Positions 19,632 to 31,755 of a DNA stretch of 62,996 nucleotides are shown piece by piece. The notes beneath the pieces were generated by a model that ran no database searches, was not told the DNA's origin, and saw nothing but the letters and a program-made list of their open reading frames with translations. This DNA comes from Leptospira sp. (GTDB lineage Bacteria > Spirochaetota > Leptospiria > Leptospirales > Leptospiraceae), in the NCBI GenBank assembly GCA_009991425.1, contig JAACWH010000030.1, positions 1-62,996 on the forward strand, read 5' to 3'. The translations under genes and the position numbers were made by a program. Position 1 is the stretch's first letter; the number at the start of each line of letters is the position of its first letter.

Positions 19632-19820
19632 ATGAAAGCACAGACATTCATACAAGAATGCAAGGCAGAGTTGGAGAAAGTCCAATGGCCAACTAGAGAA
19701 GAAGTAGTGAGCTCAACAATTGTTGTTTTGATAACAGTTGCTGTTTTTTCTGTTTTCTTATCTTTTGCAGATCAGTTTTTTATTCGTGCTCTTAAATGGT
19801 TTTGGAGTCTGGGAGCTTAA
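19632..19820 (+). CDS. secE: Preprotein translocase subunit SecE
   Basis: This 62-residue membrane protein has a short N-terminal amphipathic segment ([20 protein letters not shown], with the conserved KVxWPTREE motif) and one transmembrane helix (~28-50). It is the single-spanning form found in most bacteria. It completes SecYEG with SecY encoded at 43948. It is followed closely by nusG, the usual order. Confidence 0.95.
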   Translation: MKAQTFIQECKAELEKVQWPTREEVVSSTIVVLITVAVFSVFLSFADQFFIRALKWFWSLGA

Positions 19821-19829
19821 TTTACTTAT

Positions 19830-20381
19830 ATGGCATCTGAAGATAAAAAATGGTATGTTCTTCAAACCTATTCTGGTCATGAGAATAAAGTTAAGACCAG
19901 CATAGAAAAGTTGATCATCCAAAAAAAATTGGAAGAAACTGTAGCTCAGGTCAAAATTCCAACTATGGATGTTGCCGAAATGAAAAACGGCAAGAAAAAG
20001 GTTACCAAGAAGAAGCTGATGCCAGGTTATGTATTAGTCGAGATGGTAATGAATGATGATATTCGTTTTTTACTAACTAGTTTACCATCTGTATCAACTT
20101 TTGTGGGTTCCCAAGAAGGTCCACAGCCTCTAGAGCTAGAGGAAATTAAAAACATCTTTGCTGATGTTGAAAATGTAGAATCGGAAGAGACACCAACTCG
20201 ACCAAGATTCTTCTATAAGGTTGGAGAAACCTTGAAAATTGTAGACGGTCCTTTTGCTAATTTTAGCGGCGTCGTAGACGAAATCTTTCCAGACAAGGGA
20301 AGGCTTCGTGTAAAAGTGGAGATCTTCGGTAGATCAACTCCGGTTGAGCTCGATTATCTCCAAGTAAAATCTGAGAATTAA
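19830..20381 (+). CDS. nusG: Transcription termination/antitermination factor NusG
   Basis: This 183-residue protein has an NGN domain ([15 protein letters not shown], then MPGYVLVEM) and a C-terminal KOW domain ([20 protein letters not shown]). NusG binds RNA polymerase and couples it to Rho or to ribosomal S10. Length and order (secE-nusG-rplK) are standard. Confidence 0.97.
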   Translation: MASEDKKWYVLQTYSGHENKVKTSIEKLIIQKKLEETVAQVKIPTMDVAEMKNGKKKVTKKKLMPGYVLVEMVMNDDIRFLLTSLPSVSTFVGSQEGPQPLELEEIKNIFADVENVESEETPTRPRFFYKVGETLKIVDGPFANFSGVVDEIFPDKGRLRVKVEIFGRSTPVELDYLQVKSEN

Positions 20382-20416
20382 TATTAAATAAGAAGTGCAG
20401 GTAAGGTAATAATCTA

Positions 20417-20845
20417 ATGGCGGCTAAAAAAGTAGTCAAACAAATCAAACTTCAAGTTGAAGCTGGAAAAGCAAATCCAGCTCCTCCCGTTGGTCCTGCG
20501 TTAGGTCAAGCTGGATTGAATATCATGGAATTTTGTAAGCAATTCAACGAGAAGACTAAGGCGCAAATGGGCTTAAAGCTTCCTGTTGTAATTACTGTAT
20601 TTTCTGATAGAAGTTTTACTTTTATTACAAAATCTCCTCCAGCAGCACTTCTTGTAAAGAAGGCTCTTGGCTTAACTACAGCATCTGCAACTCCTCATAC
20701 TGTAAAGGTTGGAACTATCAACCGTAAACAGTTAGAAGAAATTGCTAAAACTAAAATGAATGATTTAAACGCAAATGATCTCGACATGGCAGTGAATATT
20801 ATCGCTGGAACCTGTCGTTCTATGGGCGTTGTGGTAGAAGGTTAA
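20417..20845 (+). CDS. rplK: 50S ribosomal protein L11
   Basis: This 142-residue protein of the GTPase-associated centre contacts EF-G and the stringent factor Rel. The conserved [13 protein letters not shown] and C-terminal rRNA-binding GTCRSMGV are present. The gene is followed by rplA after 3 nt. Confidence 0.98.
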   Translation: MAAKKVVKQIKLQVEAGKANPAPPVGPALGQAGLNIMEFCKQFNEKTKAQMGLKLPVVITVFSDRSFTFITKSPPAALLVKKALGLTTASATPHTVKVGTINRKQLEEIAKTKMNDLNANDLDMAVNIIAGTCRSMGVVVEG

Positions 20846-20848
20846 TCG

Positions 20849-21541
20849 ATGAAACACGGTAAAAAATACAGAGCTCACGACGGCAAAATCGACAGAACAA
20901 AAGTTTACGTTCTAGATAACGCAATCCAATTAGCCAAAGATACTTCCTACACTAAATTTGATGGAACTATCGAAGTTACTGCAAAAGTAAATTATAAATC
21001 TCTACAAAACATTCGTGGAACAGTGAGCCTTCCTCATGGAACTGGTAAGACAGTTCGAGTGTTGGTGTTCTGTAAAGGCGACAAACAACAAGAAGCACGT
21101 GATGCAGGTGCAGAATTTGTTGGTGATATGGACATGATTGAAAAAGTGCAGGGCGGTTGGACTGATTTTGACGCCTGTATTTCAACTCCTGATATGATGA
21201 AAGAAGTTGGTAAGCTAGGCCCTATACTTGGTAGAAAGGGTCTTATGCCTAAGCCAAAAGCGGGAACTGTTACTCAGGATGTTGCGAAGGCAGTGAATGA
21301 AGTTAAAAGTGGTAGATTAGAATACAGACCAGACAAGGGCGGAGTGATTCACCTTGGTATTGGGAAATCTTCTTTTTCTAATGAGCAATTGTTAGAAAAT
21401 ATCAAGGCTGTAGTTGGTGGTTTGATGAAAGACAAGCCATCTGATGCAAAAGGGGAATACATTAAAGGGATTTCCGTATCAGCGACTATGGGCCATGGTG
21501 TAAAAGTGGATGTAAAAGAACTCGTTAATTCGGTAATTTGA
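20849..21541 (+). CDS. rplA: 50S ribosomal protein L1
   Basis: This 230-residue stalk protein of the E-site region is also a typical autorepressor of its own mRNA. The conserved LPHGTGK and [16 protein letters not shown] are visible. It is tightly coupled to rplK. Confidence 0.98.
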   Translation: MKHGKKYRAHDGKIDRTKVYVLDNAIQLAKDTSYTKFDGTIEVTAKVNYKSLQNIRGTVSLPHGTGKTVRVLVFCKGDKQQEARDAGAEFVGDMDMIEKVQGGWTDFDACISTPDMMKEVGKLGPILGRKGLMPKPKAGTVTQDVAKAVNEVKSGRLEYRPDKGGVIHLGIGKSSFSNEQLLENIKAVVGGLMKDKPSDAKGEYIKGISVSATMGHGVKVDVKELVNSVI

Positions 21542-21552
21542 TAGGATAAGTC

Positions 21553-22083
21553 ATGGCAAAACAAGTTAAAATCGATGCAGTATTAGAATTGAAGGCAAGA
21601 TTGGAGAAAAAATCCAATTTCATTTTAGCCTCTTATAGTGGACTTACTGTAGAAGATATGAGTAACCTAAGAGCAAAACTTCGTACAGAAAATTCTGAAA
21701 TGAAAGTTGTAAAGAATAATTTATTCTTAAGAGCTCTTAAAGAATCCGACCGTCATAAAGATGCCAATATTGATTTTGGTGAGGCATATAAAGGACCAAT
21801 CGCTGCAATTTTTGCAGATGAAACTCTTCCTTCTGTTGCAAAGATTTGTAAAGAATTTGCAAAAGATAAATCAGCACTTGAAGTAAAACTTGGTTATTTA
21901 GATGGTCAAATTTTAGATAAGAAAAACGTGGAAGCTATAGCTGGACTTCCATCTAAAGCAGAGTTACTATCTAAGGTTTTAGGGAGCATAAACATGCCAG
22001 CTACTTCTATAGCAAGCGGTATGAATCAAATTATGGCAGGTCTCGCTCGTGCCATTCAAAAAGTCGGCGAGAAAAACGGTTAA
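21553..22083 (+). CDS. rplJ: 50S ribosomal protein L10
   Basis: This 176-residue base of the L7/L12 stalk has an N-terminal rRNA-binding region ([20 protein letters not shown]) and a C-terminal helix that would hold L7/L12 dimers. It is followed by rplL after a 63-nt gap. Confidence 0.97.
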   Translation: MAKQVKIDAVLELKARLEKKSNFILASYSGLTVEDMSNLRAKLRTENSEMKVVKNNLFLRALKESDRHKDANIDFGEAYKGPIAAIFADETLPSVAKICKEFAKDKSALEVKLGYLDGQILDKKNVEAIAGLPSKAELLSKVLGSINMPATSIASGMNQIMAGLARAIQKVGEKNG

Positions 22084-22146
22084 TAGCTGTTTAAGTTTAT
22101 TGGACTTATTATACTTGTAAGTTAAAGTTTAAGGAGATATAAGAAG

Positions 22147-22518
22147 ATGTCTGTAGATGCACTACTAGAAGAAATTGGGAACCTTACACTGGTTCAAGCG
22201 TCTGAACTAGTTAAAAAAATGGAAGATAAGTTCGGAATTTCTGCTGCTGCACCTGTTGCTGCTGTAGCGGTTGCCGGACCAGCAGGAGCTGCTGGAGCAG
22301 AAGAACCTGCGACAGTAAATGTCGTCCTAAAAGCTCATGGCGATAAAAAAATCGACGTGATCAAACTAGTTCGAGAAATTACTGGTCTAGGCTTGAAAGA
22401 AGCTAAAGACTTAGTTGAAGCTGGTGGAAAGACTGTTAAAGAAGATGTTTCAAAAGATGAAGCAGCTGAACTCAAGAAAAAACTCGAGGCAGCAGGAGCA
22501 GTTGTCGAGCTCGTTTAA
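22147..22518 (+). CDS. rplL: 50S ribosomal protein L7/L12
   Basis: This 123-residue flexible stalk protein recruits translational GTPases. An N-terminal dimerisation helix is followed by an Ala/Gly/Pro hinge (~36-55) and a C-terminal domain with [21 protein letters not shown] strong AAGGAGA Shine-Dalgarno lies upstream. A hairpin with T-tract follows before rpoB. Confidence 0.98.
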   Translation: MSVDALLEEIGNLTLVQASELVKKMEDKFGISAAAPVAAVAVAGPAGAAGAEEPATVNVVLKAHGDKKIDVIKLVREITGLGLKEAKDLVEAGGKTVKEDVSKDEAAELKKKLEAAGAVVELV

Positions 22519-22563
22519 GGTTTCTCTGAATAAGCACCTTCAACTCACACCAACCAAAGATCC

Positions 22564-22603
22564 CGGTAGGGGAAGGTTTTGCCTTCCTTCTACCGAGTTT
22601 TTT
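22564..22603 (+). terminator. Partial terminator/attenuator between rplL and rpoB
   Basis: A two-part hairpin pairs CGGTAG (22564-22569) with CTACCG (22590-22595) and GGAAGG (22571-22576) with CCTTCC (22582-22587). It is followed by AG and a T6 run at 22598-22603. Attenuation at the rplL-rpoB junction is known from E. coli, and this structure would give the same excess of L12 over RNA polymerase. Confidence 0.75.
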
Positions 22604-22648
22604 ATCTATTCATCCACCTATTCAGCGTTTAACTAGGGAGAATAAGTT

Positions 22649-25600
22649 ATGTACGGCCTAACAGAAAGAAAAAAGGTAAATTTTGGCAAGATCACAGATT
22701 TAAATCTATTGCCCAATCTCATCTATGTTCAGAAAAAATCATTTGATTGGTTCCTTCAAAGAGATACCGACCCACAAAAAAGGGCGAACCAAGGTTTAGA
22801 AGCCGTCTTTCTCGAATCATTTCCTATCGAAAGCCCTAACAATGATATGGTTATGGAGTTTGATCACTATGTATTAGGTGATCCAAAAAGAACTCCTTTA
22901 GAATGCAAGGAGACTGATACATCCTATGCACTACCTTTAAAGGCTGTTATTCGCCTTGTTAAAAAAGAAAATTATGAAGTTATAGAAAATATAGTTTATA
23001 TGGGTGATATTCCCATAATGACAGAGCAGGGAACTTTTGTAATCAATGGCGCTGAACGCGTTGTTGTATCACAGTTGCATCGGTCCCCAGGTATCTTTTT
23101 CTCCTATGATGATGTTCGTTCTACTTATTCTGCTCGAGTGATTCCATATCGTGGATCTTGGTTAGAATTTGAAATGGACAATAAAGGCATACTTGTTGCC
23201 AAAATCGATAGAAAGAAAAAATTCCCAGCAACCCTTCTCATAAAATCCCTAGGTCTAGGAACTAATGAAGAAGTTTTAAGACTATTTTACGCATCCACTA
23301 AATTACGTATTGCAGGTGCAACACCTAAAGAATTGAAGAAGCTAATAGGTAGAAGAACCATAGCTGATATCATCAATTTTGAAACGGGTGAAGTAATGTT
23401 AGAAGCTGGTGCAAAAATCAACGAAGATAACATTACTATTCTCAAAGAAATGAAAGTAAAAGAAGTTGAGACTATCGACTTCCCAAAAGGAAAAGATAAC
23501 GCAACTATTATCAACTGTCTCGAAAAAGACGGTGTGAATGATTACGAAGATGCTATCAAAAAGTTTCATTCTATTATGAGACCAGGTGAGCCTTCAACCC
23601 TAGAAAACGCAGAAACTGAAATCAACAGACTCTTCTTTTCTCCTAAGACATTTGATTTAGGTAATGTGGGTCGTTATAAAATTAATTCTAAATTTGAATA
23701 CCATAGCCCTAAAGATTTTGCAAATTGCCTTGAGAGAACTCTTAGAAAGGAAGATATCATCGCAACTGTGAAATACCTAGTAATGCTGATGAGCGAAGTG
23801 GAAAACTACTTCCCTGATGATATTGACCATTTGGGAAACAGACGTGTTCGTTCCGTTGGTGAGTTAATTGCAAACCAGTTGAAGCTTGGTTTTTCTAGAG
23901 TTGAACGAGTTATCAAAGAGAGAATGACTGTTCAAGAACCTGAGCAACAGACTCCTCAATTATTAATTTCGATCAAACCAATCACAGCAGTGATTAATGA
24001 ATTTTTCGGATCTTCACAACTATCACAGTATATGGATCAGACAAATCCACTTGCAGAACTTACCCACAAACGTAGGTTGAACGCACTTGGACCAGGTGGT
24101 CTTTCTCGAGATAGAGCTGGTTTTGAAGTTCGTGACGTTCACTATTCTCACTATGGTCGTATGTGTCCTATTGAGACCCCTGAAGGTCCAAACATTGGTT
24201 TGATTCTATCTATGTCTTCCTTTGCTAGAGTAAACGATTACGGTTTTCTTGAAACACCTTACAAGGTTGTTAAAAACGGAAAAGTAACTAAGCAAGTGGA
24301 ATACCTTACTGCTGACAAAGAAGAATACCATTATGTGGCACAATCTTCTTCAACAGTGGATGATAAGGGAGATTTTAAGAGTAAATTAATTTCTACTCGT
24401 CACAGATCCGACTTCCCTTTTAGAAGCCCAAACGAAATTCAATATATGGATTTGGCTCCTCTTCAAGTAGTTTCTGTTTCTACAGCATTGATTCCATTTC
24501 TAGAGCATGATGATGCGAACAGAGCCTTGATGGGTTCTAACATGCAGAGACAAGCAGTTCCACTTTTGAAAGAAGAAGCCCCATTTGTGGGAACTGGAAT
24601 GGAAGGCAGATCTGCTTATGACTCTGGAATTTGTATTGTAGCTAAGAAGAGTGGTGTAGTTCTAAAAGTTGATGCTGATTCGGTTGTAGTAAAAGAAGAC
24701 GGCGTAAAAGAGCCTTTCGAATACAGCTTAACTAAATTTAAGAAAACCAACCAAGGCACTTGCTTCACTCAAAAGCCATCCGTATCTGTTCTTTACAGTG
24801 AGGGTGTTGGAAAAGTTGCGAAAGTAACGAAAGAATCTATAGAAGTTCAATATGATACCAAAGGTTCTCATACTTACCCACTCAAAACACAAAATCGTGA
24901 ATTTACATCACTTGTTAAAGACGGTGAATCCATAGTCGCAGGTTCTATCCTTGCAGGTCAGACAGTAATCGGTGAGAAAATTGATTCCATGGGAACCATT
25001 CTTCAACCAGGAACTATCTTGGCAGATGGGCCATCCGTTGACAAAGGAACTCTTGCCTTAGGAAAAAATGTTCTAGTTGGTTTTATGCCATGGGAAGGTT
25101 TTAACTTTGAGGATGCCATCCTACTTTCTGAACGTATCATCAAGGATGATGTTTTTACATCCATCCACATCGAAGAGTTCCAAATCCAAGCTCGTGAAAC
25201 GAAACTTGGCCCTGAGCAAATCACTCGAGATATTCCAAATCTTTCAGATAAAGCTTTTCGAGATCTTGATGAAACAGGTGTAATTCGAGTTGGTGCTGAA
25301 GTGAAACCTGGCGATATCCTAGTTGGTATGGTTACTCCAAAAGGTGAGACTGATTTAACTCCTGAATATAAATTATTGCATTCTATCTTTGGTGAAAAAG
25401 CCAAAGAAGTAAGAGATTCATCTCTTAGAATTCCTAATGGTATGGAAGGAACCGTTGTTGATGTGAAAAGATTTTCCAGAGACAATGGGGATGAGCTTCC
25501 TGCCGGTGTAGAAGAAATGGTAAAAGTCTATGTTGCACGCAAGAGAAAACTTCTTGTGGGTGATAAAATGGCTGGTCGTCACGGTAACAAAGGAGTCGTC

Positions 25601-26326
25601 GCAAGAATTATGGCAGAAGAAGATATGCCATACATGGAAGACGGAACTCCAATGGATATCGTACTTAACCCATTAGGTGTACCTTCTCGTATGAACTTGG
25701 GGCAAATTTTTGAAACTCAATTGGGTTTTGCAGCAAGCAAATTAGGAATCAATTTCGAAACACCAGTATTTGATGGTGCATCAGAAGATGATATTCTAGA
25801 CTTTTGCAAGCAGGCGGAACTTCCAGAAAATTCAAAGTTCCAACTCTATGACGGTAGAACGGGTGAACCATTCTTAAACAGAGTGTTCTGTGGATACATC
25901 TACATGTTGAAACTAGCTCACTTGGTGGATGATAAGATTCACGCAAGGTCAACTGGACCATACTCACTTGTTACTCAACAACCACTTGGCGGTAAAGCGC
26001 AGTTTGGTGGTCAGAGATTAGGAGAGATGGAAGTGTGGGCTTTGGAAGCGTATGGTGCATCCCATACACTCCAAGAATTATTAACAATAAAATCAGATGA
26101 TATGTTGGGTAGAGCAAGAATCTACGAAGCGATTGTAAAAGGAATCCATTCTATAAAACCAGGAATTCCCGAATCTTTCAACGTTCTTGTTCAAGAATTA
26201 CGTGGACTGGCCTTGGATATCATCATCCAAGATGTCGAGGGTAACAACGTCGATATTTCAGACTACGAAGACGAATTTTCTAGGCCGAACAAAGCCATTA
26301 AATTCGAATCCATTGAGAATAACTAA
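22649..26326 (+). CDS. rpoB: DNA-directed RNA polymerase subunit beta
   Basis: This 1225-residue catalytic subunit forms one side of the RNAP cleft. The rifampicin region reads [17 protein letters not shown] then [14 protein letters not shown]. Asn478 occupies the place of E. coli Ser531. Conserved active-site elements include [25 protein letters not shown] and [13 protein letters not shown]. It is separated from rpoC by only 9 nt. Confidence 0.98.
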   Translation: MYGLTERKKVNFGKITDLNLLPNLIYVQKKSFDWFLQRDTDPQKRANQGLEAVFLESFPIESPNNDMVMEFDHYVLGDPKRTPLECKETDTSYALPLKAVIRLVKKENYEVIENIVYMGDIPIMTEQGTFVINGAERVVVSQLHRSPGIFFSYDDVRSTYSARVIPYRGSWLEFEMDNKGILVAKIDRKKKFPATLLIKSLGLGTNEEVLRLFYASTKLRIAGATPKELKKLIGRRTIADIINFETGEVMLEAGAKINEDNITILKEMKVKEVETIDFPKGKDNATIINCLEKDGVNDYEDAIKKFHSIMRPGEPSTLENAETEINRLFFSPKTFDLGNVGRYKINSKFEYHSPKDFANCLERTLRKEDIIATVKYLVMLMSEVENYFPDDIDHLGNRRVRSVGELIANQLKLGFSRVERVIKERMTVQEPEQQTPQLLISIKPITAVINEFFGSSQLSQYMDQTNPLAELTHKRRLNALGPGGLSRDRAGFEVRDVHYSHYGRMCPIETPEGPNIGLILSMSSFARVNDYGFLETPYKVVKNGKVTKQVEYLTADKEEYHYVAQSSSTVDDKGDFKSKLISTRHRSDFPFRSPNEIQYMDLAPLQVVSVSTALIPFLEHDDANRALMGSNMQRQAVPLLKEEAPFVGTGMEGRSAYDSGICIVAKKSGVVLKVDADSVVVKEDGVKEPFEYSLTKFKKTNQGTCFTQKPSVSVLYSEGVGKVAKVTKESIEVQYDTKGSHTYPLKTQNREFTSLVKDGESIVAGSILAGQTVIGEKIDSMGTILQPGTILADGPSVDKGTLALGKNVLVGFMPWEGFNFEDAILLSERIIKDDVFTSIHIEEFQIQARETKLGPEQITRDIPNLSDKAFRDLDETGVIRVGAEVKPGDILVGMVTPKGETDLTPEYKLLHSIFGEKAKEVRDSSLRIPNGMEGTVVDVKRFSRDNGDELPAGVEEMVKVYVARKRKLLVGDKMAGRHGNKGVVARIMAEEDMPYMEDGTPMDIVLNPLGVPSRMNLGQIFETQLGFAASKLGINFETPVFDGASEDDILDFCKQAELPENSKFQLYDGRTGEPFLNRVFCGYIYMLKLAHLVDDKIHARSTGPYSLVTQQPLGGKAQFGGQRLGEMEVWALEAYGASHTLQELLTIKSDDMLGRARIYEAIVKGIHSIKPGIPESFNVLVQELRGLALDIIIQDVEGNNVDISDYEDEFSRPNKAIKFESIENN

Positions 26327-26335
26327 AGAGGATCC

Positions 26336-29300
26336 ATGAGAAACTACAATAGCTTCGATTCAATTACAATTCGACTCGCATCTCCTGAAAGAATAAAAGA
26401 ATGGTCTTTTGGTGAAGTAAAAAAACCAGAGACCATCAATTACAGAACTTTAAAACCAGAAAGGGATGGTTTATTCTGTGAGAAAATTTTTGGAACTACA
26501 AAAGACTGGGAATGCTACTGTGGAAAATTCAAATCAATCCGATACAAGGGTGTGGTTTGCGATAAATGCGGTGTAGAAGTAACACATTCTAAAGTTCGTA
26601 GAGAGAGAATGGGTCATATTGAACTAGCTGCACCTGTTTCTCACATCTGGTATTACAGATCCGTTCCTTCTAGAATGGGTCTGCTCTTGGACATGACTAT
26701 CAACCAATTGAAGTCTGTTCTCTATTTTGAAAAATATGTAATTATCGATCCGGCTGATTCAGGAAGAAGTAGAGGAGAACTCATCGATGAAGATGAATTC
26801 CACAACTTCCTAGATGAATACGGTGATAAATTTGTAGCTGGTATTGGTGGAGACGCAATCAAAGAACTTCTTTCTCGTATTGATGTCGATGCAGAAGCTC
26901 GTGCCATCCGTCAGAAAATCCAAGACAAAGCAAAAATCACTGACAAAAGAATTCTAAAAAGATTAGAAGTTCTAGAAGCCTTCCGTGATTCAGGAAACAG
27001 ACCTGAGTGGATGGTTTTAGATGTAGTTCCTGTCATCCCCCCAGAACTAAGACCTATGGTTCAGTTAGAAGGCGGAAGATTTGCAACCTCTGACTTGAAC
27101 GATTTGTACAGAAGAGTAATCAACCGTAACAACCGTTTGAAGAGACTCTTAGCTTTAAAGGCACCTGAAATTATTGTAAGAAACGAAAAGAGAATGCTTC
27201 AAGAAGCAGTAGACGCTCTTTTTGATAACTCTCGACGCAAAAGAACAGTTAAGGGAAAGGGAAACCGACCTCTTAAATCTATCTCTGATATGTTGAAAGG
27301 TAAACAAGGACGATTTAGACAGAACTTACTCGGTAAGAGGGTGGATTATTCTGGTAGATCGGTTATTGTTGTCGGCCCAGATCTAAAATACCATCAAATG
27401 GGTCTTCCACGGAAAATGGCATTGGAACTTTTCAAGCCATTTATCATGAAAAGATTAGTGGATCTTGATCTAGCTCCTAATATCAAATCTGCAAAGAAGA
27501 AGATTGAAGCCGAAGAAAAAGAAGTATATGATGTTCTAGAAACTGTAGTAAGAGAACACCCTGTAATGCTGAACCGAGCACCAACTCTTCATAGATTGGG
27601 TATCCAAGCTTTTATTCCTAAACTAGTTGATGGGAAAGCGATTAAACTACATCCACTCGTTTGTCATGCGTTTAACGCTGACTTTGACGGTGATCAGATG
27701 GCAATTCACGTTCCTCTTTCTCCTAAGGCTCAATTAGAGACTTGGATGCTCATGCTATCTCCGCATAATATTTTGAACCCTGCCAATGGTCATCCGATCT
27801 GTGGGCCAACTCAGGATATCGTTCTTGGAATCTATTACTTAACTTCTGAGATCAAAGGTGGAAAAGGCGAAGGAAAATTTTTCTCTTCCCTAGAAGAAGT
27901 TGAATATGCAATCGACAGAGGAGTTGTGGATCTTAGAACAAAGATCTCCGTTCTCCACTTAGGTAAAATCATTGAGACCACTCCTGGTAGATTGATTTTC
28001 AATACTGCATTCCCGAAGAATTATGACTATGTAAATAGAACTCTTGGTGATAAAGAAACCAACAAAATCATTGCTGATGTATATGATAAATTTGGTCCTG
28101 GTGCAACAGTAGTTATGCTTGATGAGATCAAGAAACTTGGTTATCACTATGCAACCATCTTCTCTCCAACAATTTCAATTGAAGACATCCGAGTATCCCC
28201 AGCCAAAGAATCTTTGGTGAATGATGCTAATAAGGAAGTTGAAAAAGCGGATAATGAATACCGAAAAGGTATCATTACGAACGAAGAGCGATATAAAAAA
28301 GTAATCGAGATTTGGACTAAGACCAATGATGTGATTACAGACGGGATGTTCAAGGAACTAGAAAAAGATAAAAATGGTTTCAATCCTGTCTACGTAATGG
28401 CGGCTTCTGGTGCAAGGGGTTCTAAACAACAGATTCGACAGTTGGCTGGAATGCGTGGTCTTATGGCTAAGCCTTCTGGTGAGATCATTGAACTTGCGAT
28501 TCGTTCTAACTTCCGTGAAGGTTTAGGAGTTCTTGAATTCTTTATCTCCACACACGGTGCTAGGAAAGGTCTTGCAGATACTGCCTTAAAGACTGCCGAT
28601 GCGGGCTACCTAACAAGAAGACTTGTTGATATCTCCCAAGATGTTATTGTATCTGAACCAGACTGTGGAACAAATAATTCAATTATCCTAGGTGTTGTAA
28701 AGGAAGGGGAAAATGTTATAGTTTCCTTATCGGACAGATTATTCGGAAGATATACTGCTGAGGACGTTCTTGATCCAGTTTCCAATGATGTTGTAATTCC
28801 TAAAAATACTCTAGTAACTAAGGTTGTCGGTCAAAAAATTGAAAACCTTGGATATGAAAAAGTAAGAGTAAGATCTCCTCTGACTTGTCAGTCTAGACAT
28901 GGAATTTGTACACATTGCTACGGTATGGATATGGCTCGATTGGTGCCAGTTGAGATTGGTGAAGCTGTTGGAACTATTGCTGCTCAGTCCATTGGTCAAC
29001 CAGGAACCCAGTTAACAATGAGAACCTTCCATATTGGTGGAGCTGCATCTGCAACCATCCAAGAGAAAGAGCATAAACTTCCTTTCCGATCTATCATTCA
29101 AAGTATCAATGGTCGATTCGTAACAAATTCTCTCGGACAGTATGTAACAATTAGCCGAGGTTCTATCTATTTAAAAAGATTAATCCAAATCTATCCTATG
29201 AATGAAATTTCCAACTTAAGAGTTGAAAATGGAGATAGAGTGGAGAAAGGGGAAGTTTTCGCTTCGAATCTAGCTGGTGATCAATTGATTACAGCTGATA

Positions 29301-30718
29301 TGCCTGGAAATGTATTAATCGTCGATGATACTTTAAAAGTATTAGGTGATGAGATTGTAATTCCAATCAAAGCGGGAACTATAATCAAAAGCAAGGAAGG
29401 CGATACTCTTGATGCTAATATGCCAATGGCTGAGTTTGATCCATACAACGAATTGGGTCTTGCAGAAAAGTCTGGTAATGTAACTTGGGTTGATCTGGAA
29501 ATAGGTAAGAACGTTAGACGAGATGTGGACCCTAAGACATCTAACATTATTTTAAAAGTAATTGAACAGAAAAAAGAAAGATTAAACCCAAGACTCTTGA
29601 TCAATGGGCCAGATGGTTCAGCTGAAATCACTATTCCTGTGGATGCGCTACTAGGTTTCCAAAATGGAGACAAGGTTGTAGCTGGTGATCTTCTCTTTAA
29701 GATTCCGACTATCGCTGAAAAAACGCGAGATATTACGGGTGGTCTTCCACGAGTAGATGAGCTGTTTGAAGCTAGAAGACCGAAAGATGCATGTAATTTA
29801 GCTGAAGAAGACGGTAAGATCGAAGACAAGGGTGAAATCGTTAAAGAAAAGCGTGTTCTCTATATTATTCCAGATTCTCCAGATTTGGAAAAAGTAAAAG
29901 TTACAATTCCTATCGGTAAGCAAATCCGCGTTAGAAACGGGGATTACGTGAAACGTGGCGATCAGTTGGATGATGGAAATCTAGATCCACATGATATTCT
30001 TGCAATTAAGGGAACAAATGCACTTCAAAACTATTTAGTTCAAGAGGTCCAGGAAGTTTACCGTTTGCAAGGAGTGCATATCAATGATAAACACATAGAA
30101 GTTGTTATCCGCCAGATGCTTAGAAAGGTTATGATTACCGATCCTGGTGATACAATTTTCGTGAACCAACAACAAGTTGATAGATTTCAATTTGATGAGG
30201 AAAATAGAAGAGTTGAATTAGAAGGGGGATCTCCTGCTTCTTGCCAACCGATTTTACTTGGATTAACAAAAGCATCTTTGAATACAGAATCATTTTTCTC
30301 TGCAGCATCCTTCCAAGAGACAACTAAAGTCTTAACTGATGCCGCTATAAAAGGGAAGACTGATAATCTTATGGGATTAAAAGAAAACGTAATCATTGGT
30401 CATATGATTCCTGCAGGAACTGGAATGAAGAACTACCGAGATATCGATGTCTTCAAGGAAATTCCTGGGGATCTAGATTGGGATCTAATCGAGAATGAGG
30501 ACGAGGAAGATGCGGATCATTTAGAATCAGATTCATCTTCAGCAGCGTCTCCAACTCCTGTCTTTGAAGAAGACGGAGAAGAGGATGATGATGATGACCT
30601 CGGTGAAGAATTAGAATCTGATTACAATGTAGATGAATTAGTAAAGGGGTCTGATAAGTCAGACGATGAAGAAGAAAGTGATGAGGAAGCCGATGAGGAC
30701 GAGGAAGAAGAAGATTAG
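26336..30718 (+). CDS. rpoC: DNA-directed RNA polymerase subunit beta-prime
   Basis: This 1460-residue subunit holds the catalytic Mg. It has the N-terminal zinc site (CYCGKFK.. [10 protein letters not shown]), the [16 protein letters not shown] catalytic loop, the second zinc cysteines ([13 protein letters not shown]) and the bridge/trigger helix region ([20 protein letters not shown]). After the usual C-terminal core ([17 protein letters not shown]), about 79 residues (1382-1460) form a low-complexity acidic tail of Asp/Glu/Ser. That tail is absent from typical RpoC. Confidence 0.98.
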   Translation: MRNYNSFDSITIRLASPERIKEWSFGEVKKPETINYRTLKPERDGLFCEKIFGTTKDWECYCGKFKSIRYKGVVCDKCGVEVTHSKVRRERMGHIELAAPVSHIWYYRSVPSRMGLLLDMTINQLKSVLYFEKYVIIDPADSGRSRGELIDEDEFHNFLDEYGDKFVAGIGGDAIKELLSRIDVDAEARAIRQKIQDKAKITDKRILKRLEVLEAFRDSGNRPEWMVLDVVPVIPPELRPMVQLEGGRFATSDLNDLYRRVINRNNRLKRLLALKAPEIIVRNEKRMLQEAVDALFDNSRRKRTVKGKGNRPLKSISDMLKGKQGRFRQNLLGKRVDYSGRSVIVVGPDLKYHQMGLPRKMALELFKPFIMKRLVDLDLAPNIKSAKKKIEAEEKEVYDVLETVVREHPVMLNRAPTLHRLGIQAFIPKLVDGKAIKLHPLVCHAFNADFDGDQMAIHVPLSPKAQLETWMLMLSPHNILNPANGHPICGPTQDIVLGIYYLTSEIKGGKGEGKFFSSLEEVEYAIDRGVVDLRTKISVLHLGKIIETTPGRLIFNTAFPKNYDYVNRTLGDKETNKIIADVYDKFGPGATVVMLDEIKKLGYHYATIFSPTISIEDIRVSPAKESLVNDANKEVEKADNEYRKGIITNEERYKKVIEIWTKTNDVITDGMFKELEKDKNGFNPVYVMAASGARGSKQQIRQLAGMRGLMAKPSGEIIELAIRSNFREGLGVLEFFISTHGARKGLADTALKTADAGYLTRRLVDISQDVIVSEPDCGTNNSIILGVVKEGENVIVSLSDRLFGRYTAEDVLDPVSNDVVIPKNTLVTKVVGQKIENLGYEKVRVRSPLTCQSRHGICTHCYGMDMARLVPVEIGEAVGTIAAQSIGQPGTQLTMRTFHIGGAASATIQEKEHKLPFRSIIQSINGRFVTNSLGQYVTISRGSIYLKRLIQIYPMNEISNLRVENGDRVEKGEVFASNLAGDQLITADMPGNVLIVDDTLKVLGDEIVIPIKAGTIIKSKEGDTLDANMPMAEFDPYNELGLAEKSGNVTWVDLEIGKNVRRDVDPKTSNIILKVIEQKKERLNPRLLINGPDGSAEITIPVDALLGFQNGDKVVAGDLLFKIPTIAEKTRDITGGLPRVDELFEARRPKDACNLAEEDGKIEDKGEIVKEKRVLYIIPDSPDLEKVKVTIPIGKQIRVRNGDYVKRGDQLDDGNLDPHDILAIKGTNALQNYLVQEVQEVYRLQGVHINDKHIEVVIRQMLRKVMITDPGDTIFVNQQQVDRFQFDEENRRVELEGGSPASCQPILLGLTKASLNTESFFSAASFQETTKVLTDAAIKGKTDNLMGLKENVIIGHMIPAGTGMKNYRDIDVFKEIPGDLDWDLIENEDEEDADHLESDSSSAASPTPVFEEDGEEDDDDDLGEELESDYNVDELVKGSDKSDDEEESDEEADEDEEEED

Positions 30719-30793
30719 TCTTCTTTTTTCCCTTTACTTAATCGCCTTTCTTTAAAATTTGGTTATAAGGATCCAAAAAAGGTAATATAGACG

Positions 30794-31168
30794 ATGCCAA
30801 CAATCAATCAACTCATTCGCCACGGGCGAAAATTGCAAAAAAAGAGGACTAAATCGCCTGCTTTAAAGAGCTCACCACAAAGAAGGGGAGTTTGTACTCG
30901 TGTAATGACTTTTACACCTAAGAAACCAAACTCTGCCTTAAGAAAGGTTGCAAGGGTAAGACTTACTACTGGCATCGAAGTTACTGCTTATATTCCTGGT
31001 GAAGGACACAATCTTCAAGAACACAACGTGGTATTGATTCGTGGTGGAAGGGTAAAAGATTTACCTGGGGTTCGATATCATATTATTAGAGGAACACTTG
31101 ATACACTTGGTGTAGACAAGAGAAGAAAAGGAAGATCTAAATACGGAGCTAAAAGGCCTAAGGCTTAA
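30794..31168 (+). CDS. rpsL: 30S ribosomal protein S12
   Basis: This 124-residue decoding-centre protein has the [17 protein letters not shown] and [13 protein letters not shown] segments. The lysines whose change gives streptomycin resistance in other bacteria are the wild-type residues here. Confidence 0.98.
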   Translation: MPTINQLIRHGRKLQKKRTKSPALKSSPQRRGVCTRVMTFTPKKPNSALRKVARVRLTTGIEVTAYIPGEGHNLQEHNVVLIRGGRVKDLPGVRYHIIRGTLDTLGVDKRRKGRSKYGAKRPKA

Positions 31169-31182
31169 GAGAAGAGGAATCT

Positions 31183-31656
31183 ATGTCTAGAAGAAGAGGA
31201 AAAGTTGAACCACGTGCTATTGAAGGTGATCCAAAATACGGAGACCAAACTATTTCTAAATTCATTAATTGTTTAATGGAAGATGGAAAAAAAAGTACAG
31301 CGGAAAAAGTATTTTACGATGCTCTCGAAATCATAAGCAAAAAGACTGGATTGGATCCCCATCAAGTTTTTACAGAAGCTTTAGAAAATGTAAAGCCTCA
31401 AGTCGAAGTAAAATCTCGAAGAGTAGGTGGAGTTACTTACCAAGTTCCTATCGAAGTTCGCCCCGAGAGAAGACTTGCTCTAGGAATTCGTTGGTTGATT
31501 AAATATTCAAGATCCAGAAATGAAAAGTCTATGAAAAATAAACTTGCCAGTGAATTTATTGAAGCTCAGAAAAATACGGGTTCTTCTATTAAGAAAAAAG
31601 AAGACATCAGAAAAATGGCAGAGGCTAACAAAGCTTTTAGCCACTATCGTTGGTAA
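31183..31656 (+). CDS. rpsG: 30S ribosomal protein S7
   Basis: This 157-residue assembly protein of the 30S head has the typical VGGVTYQVPIEVRPERR and RWLIKYSRSRNEKSM. In many bacteria it is followed by fusA. Here two hairpins and a different GTPase gene follow. Confidence 0.98.
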   Translation: MSRRRGKVEPRAIEGDPKYGDQTISKFINCLMEDGKKSTAEKVFYDALEIISKKTGLDPHQVFTEALENVKPQVEVKSRRVGGVTYQVPIEVRPERRLALGIRWLIKYSRSRNEKSMKNKLASEFIEAQKNTGSSIKKKEDIRKMAEANKAFSHYRW

Positions 31657-31680
31657 AAATTTCTTATTAAAGAATTACTA

Positions 31681-31699
31681 TCCATTCTTAAAGAATGGA
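31681..31699 (+). promoter_or_regulatory. Short hairpin in the leader of the EF-G/Tet(M)-like gene
   Basis: TCCATTCTT / AAGAATGGA forms a perfect inverted repeat around one A, 17 nt before the strong terminator. It may be an alternative partner in an attenuator or simply a tandem terminator stem. Confidence 0.5.
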
Positions 31700-31715
31700 C
31701 ACCATTTAGCGAATT

Positions 31716-31747
31716 GGATCAGTGGGAACACTGATCCTTTCTTTTTT
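31716..31747 (+). terminator. Strong terminator directly before the EF-G/Tet(M)-like gene
   Basis: A perfect 9-bp stem GGATCAGTG/CACTGATCC with GNRA loop GGAA is followed by TTTCTTTTTT. The T-tract ends only 9 nt before the ATG at 31756. It should stop str transcription after rpsG or act as an attenuator for the next gene. Confidence 0.85.
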
Positions 31748-31755
31748 ATACGGCT

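Noticed and set aside
22649..30718. Long antisense frames within rpoB and rpoC
   Set aside because: They are mirror frames of conserved coding sequence, have no family signature and no promoter or ribosome site.
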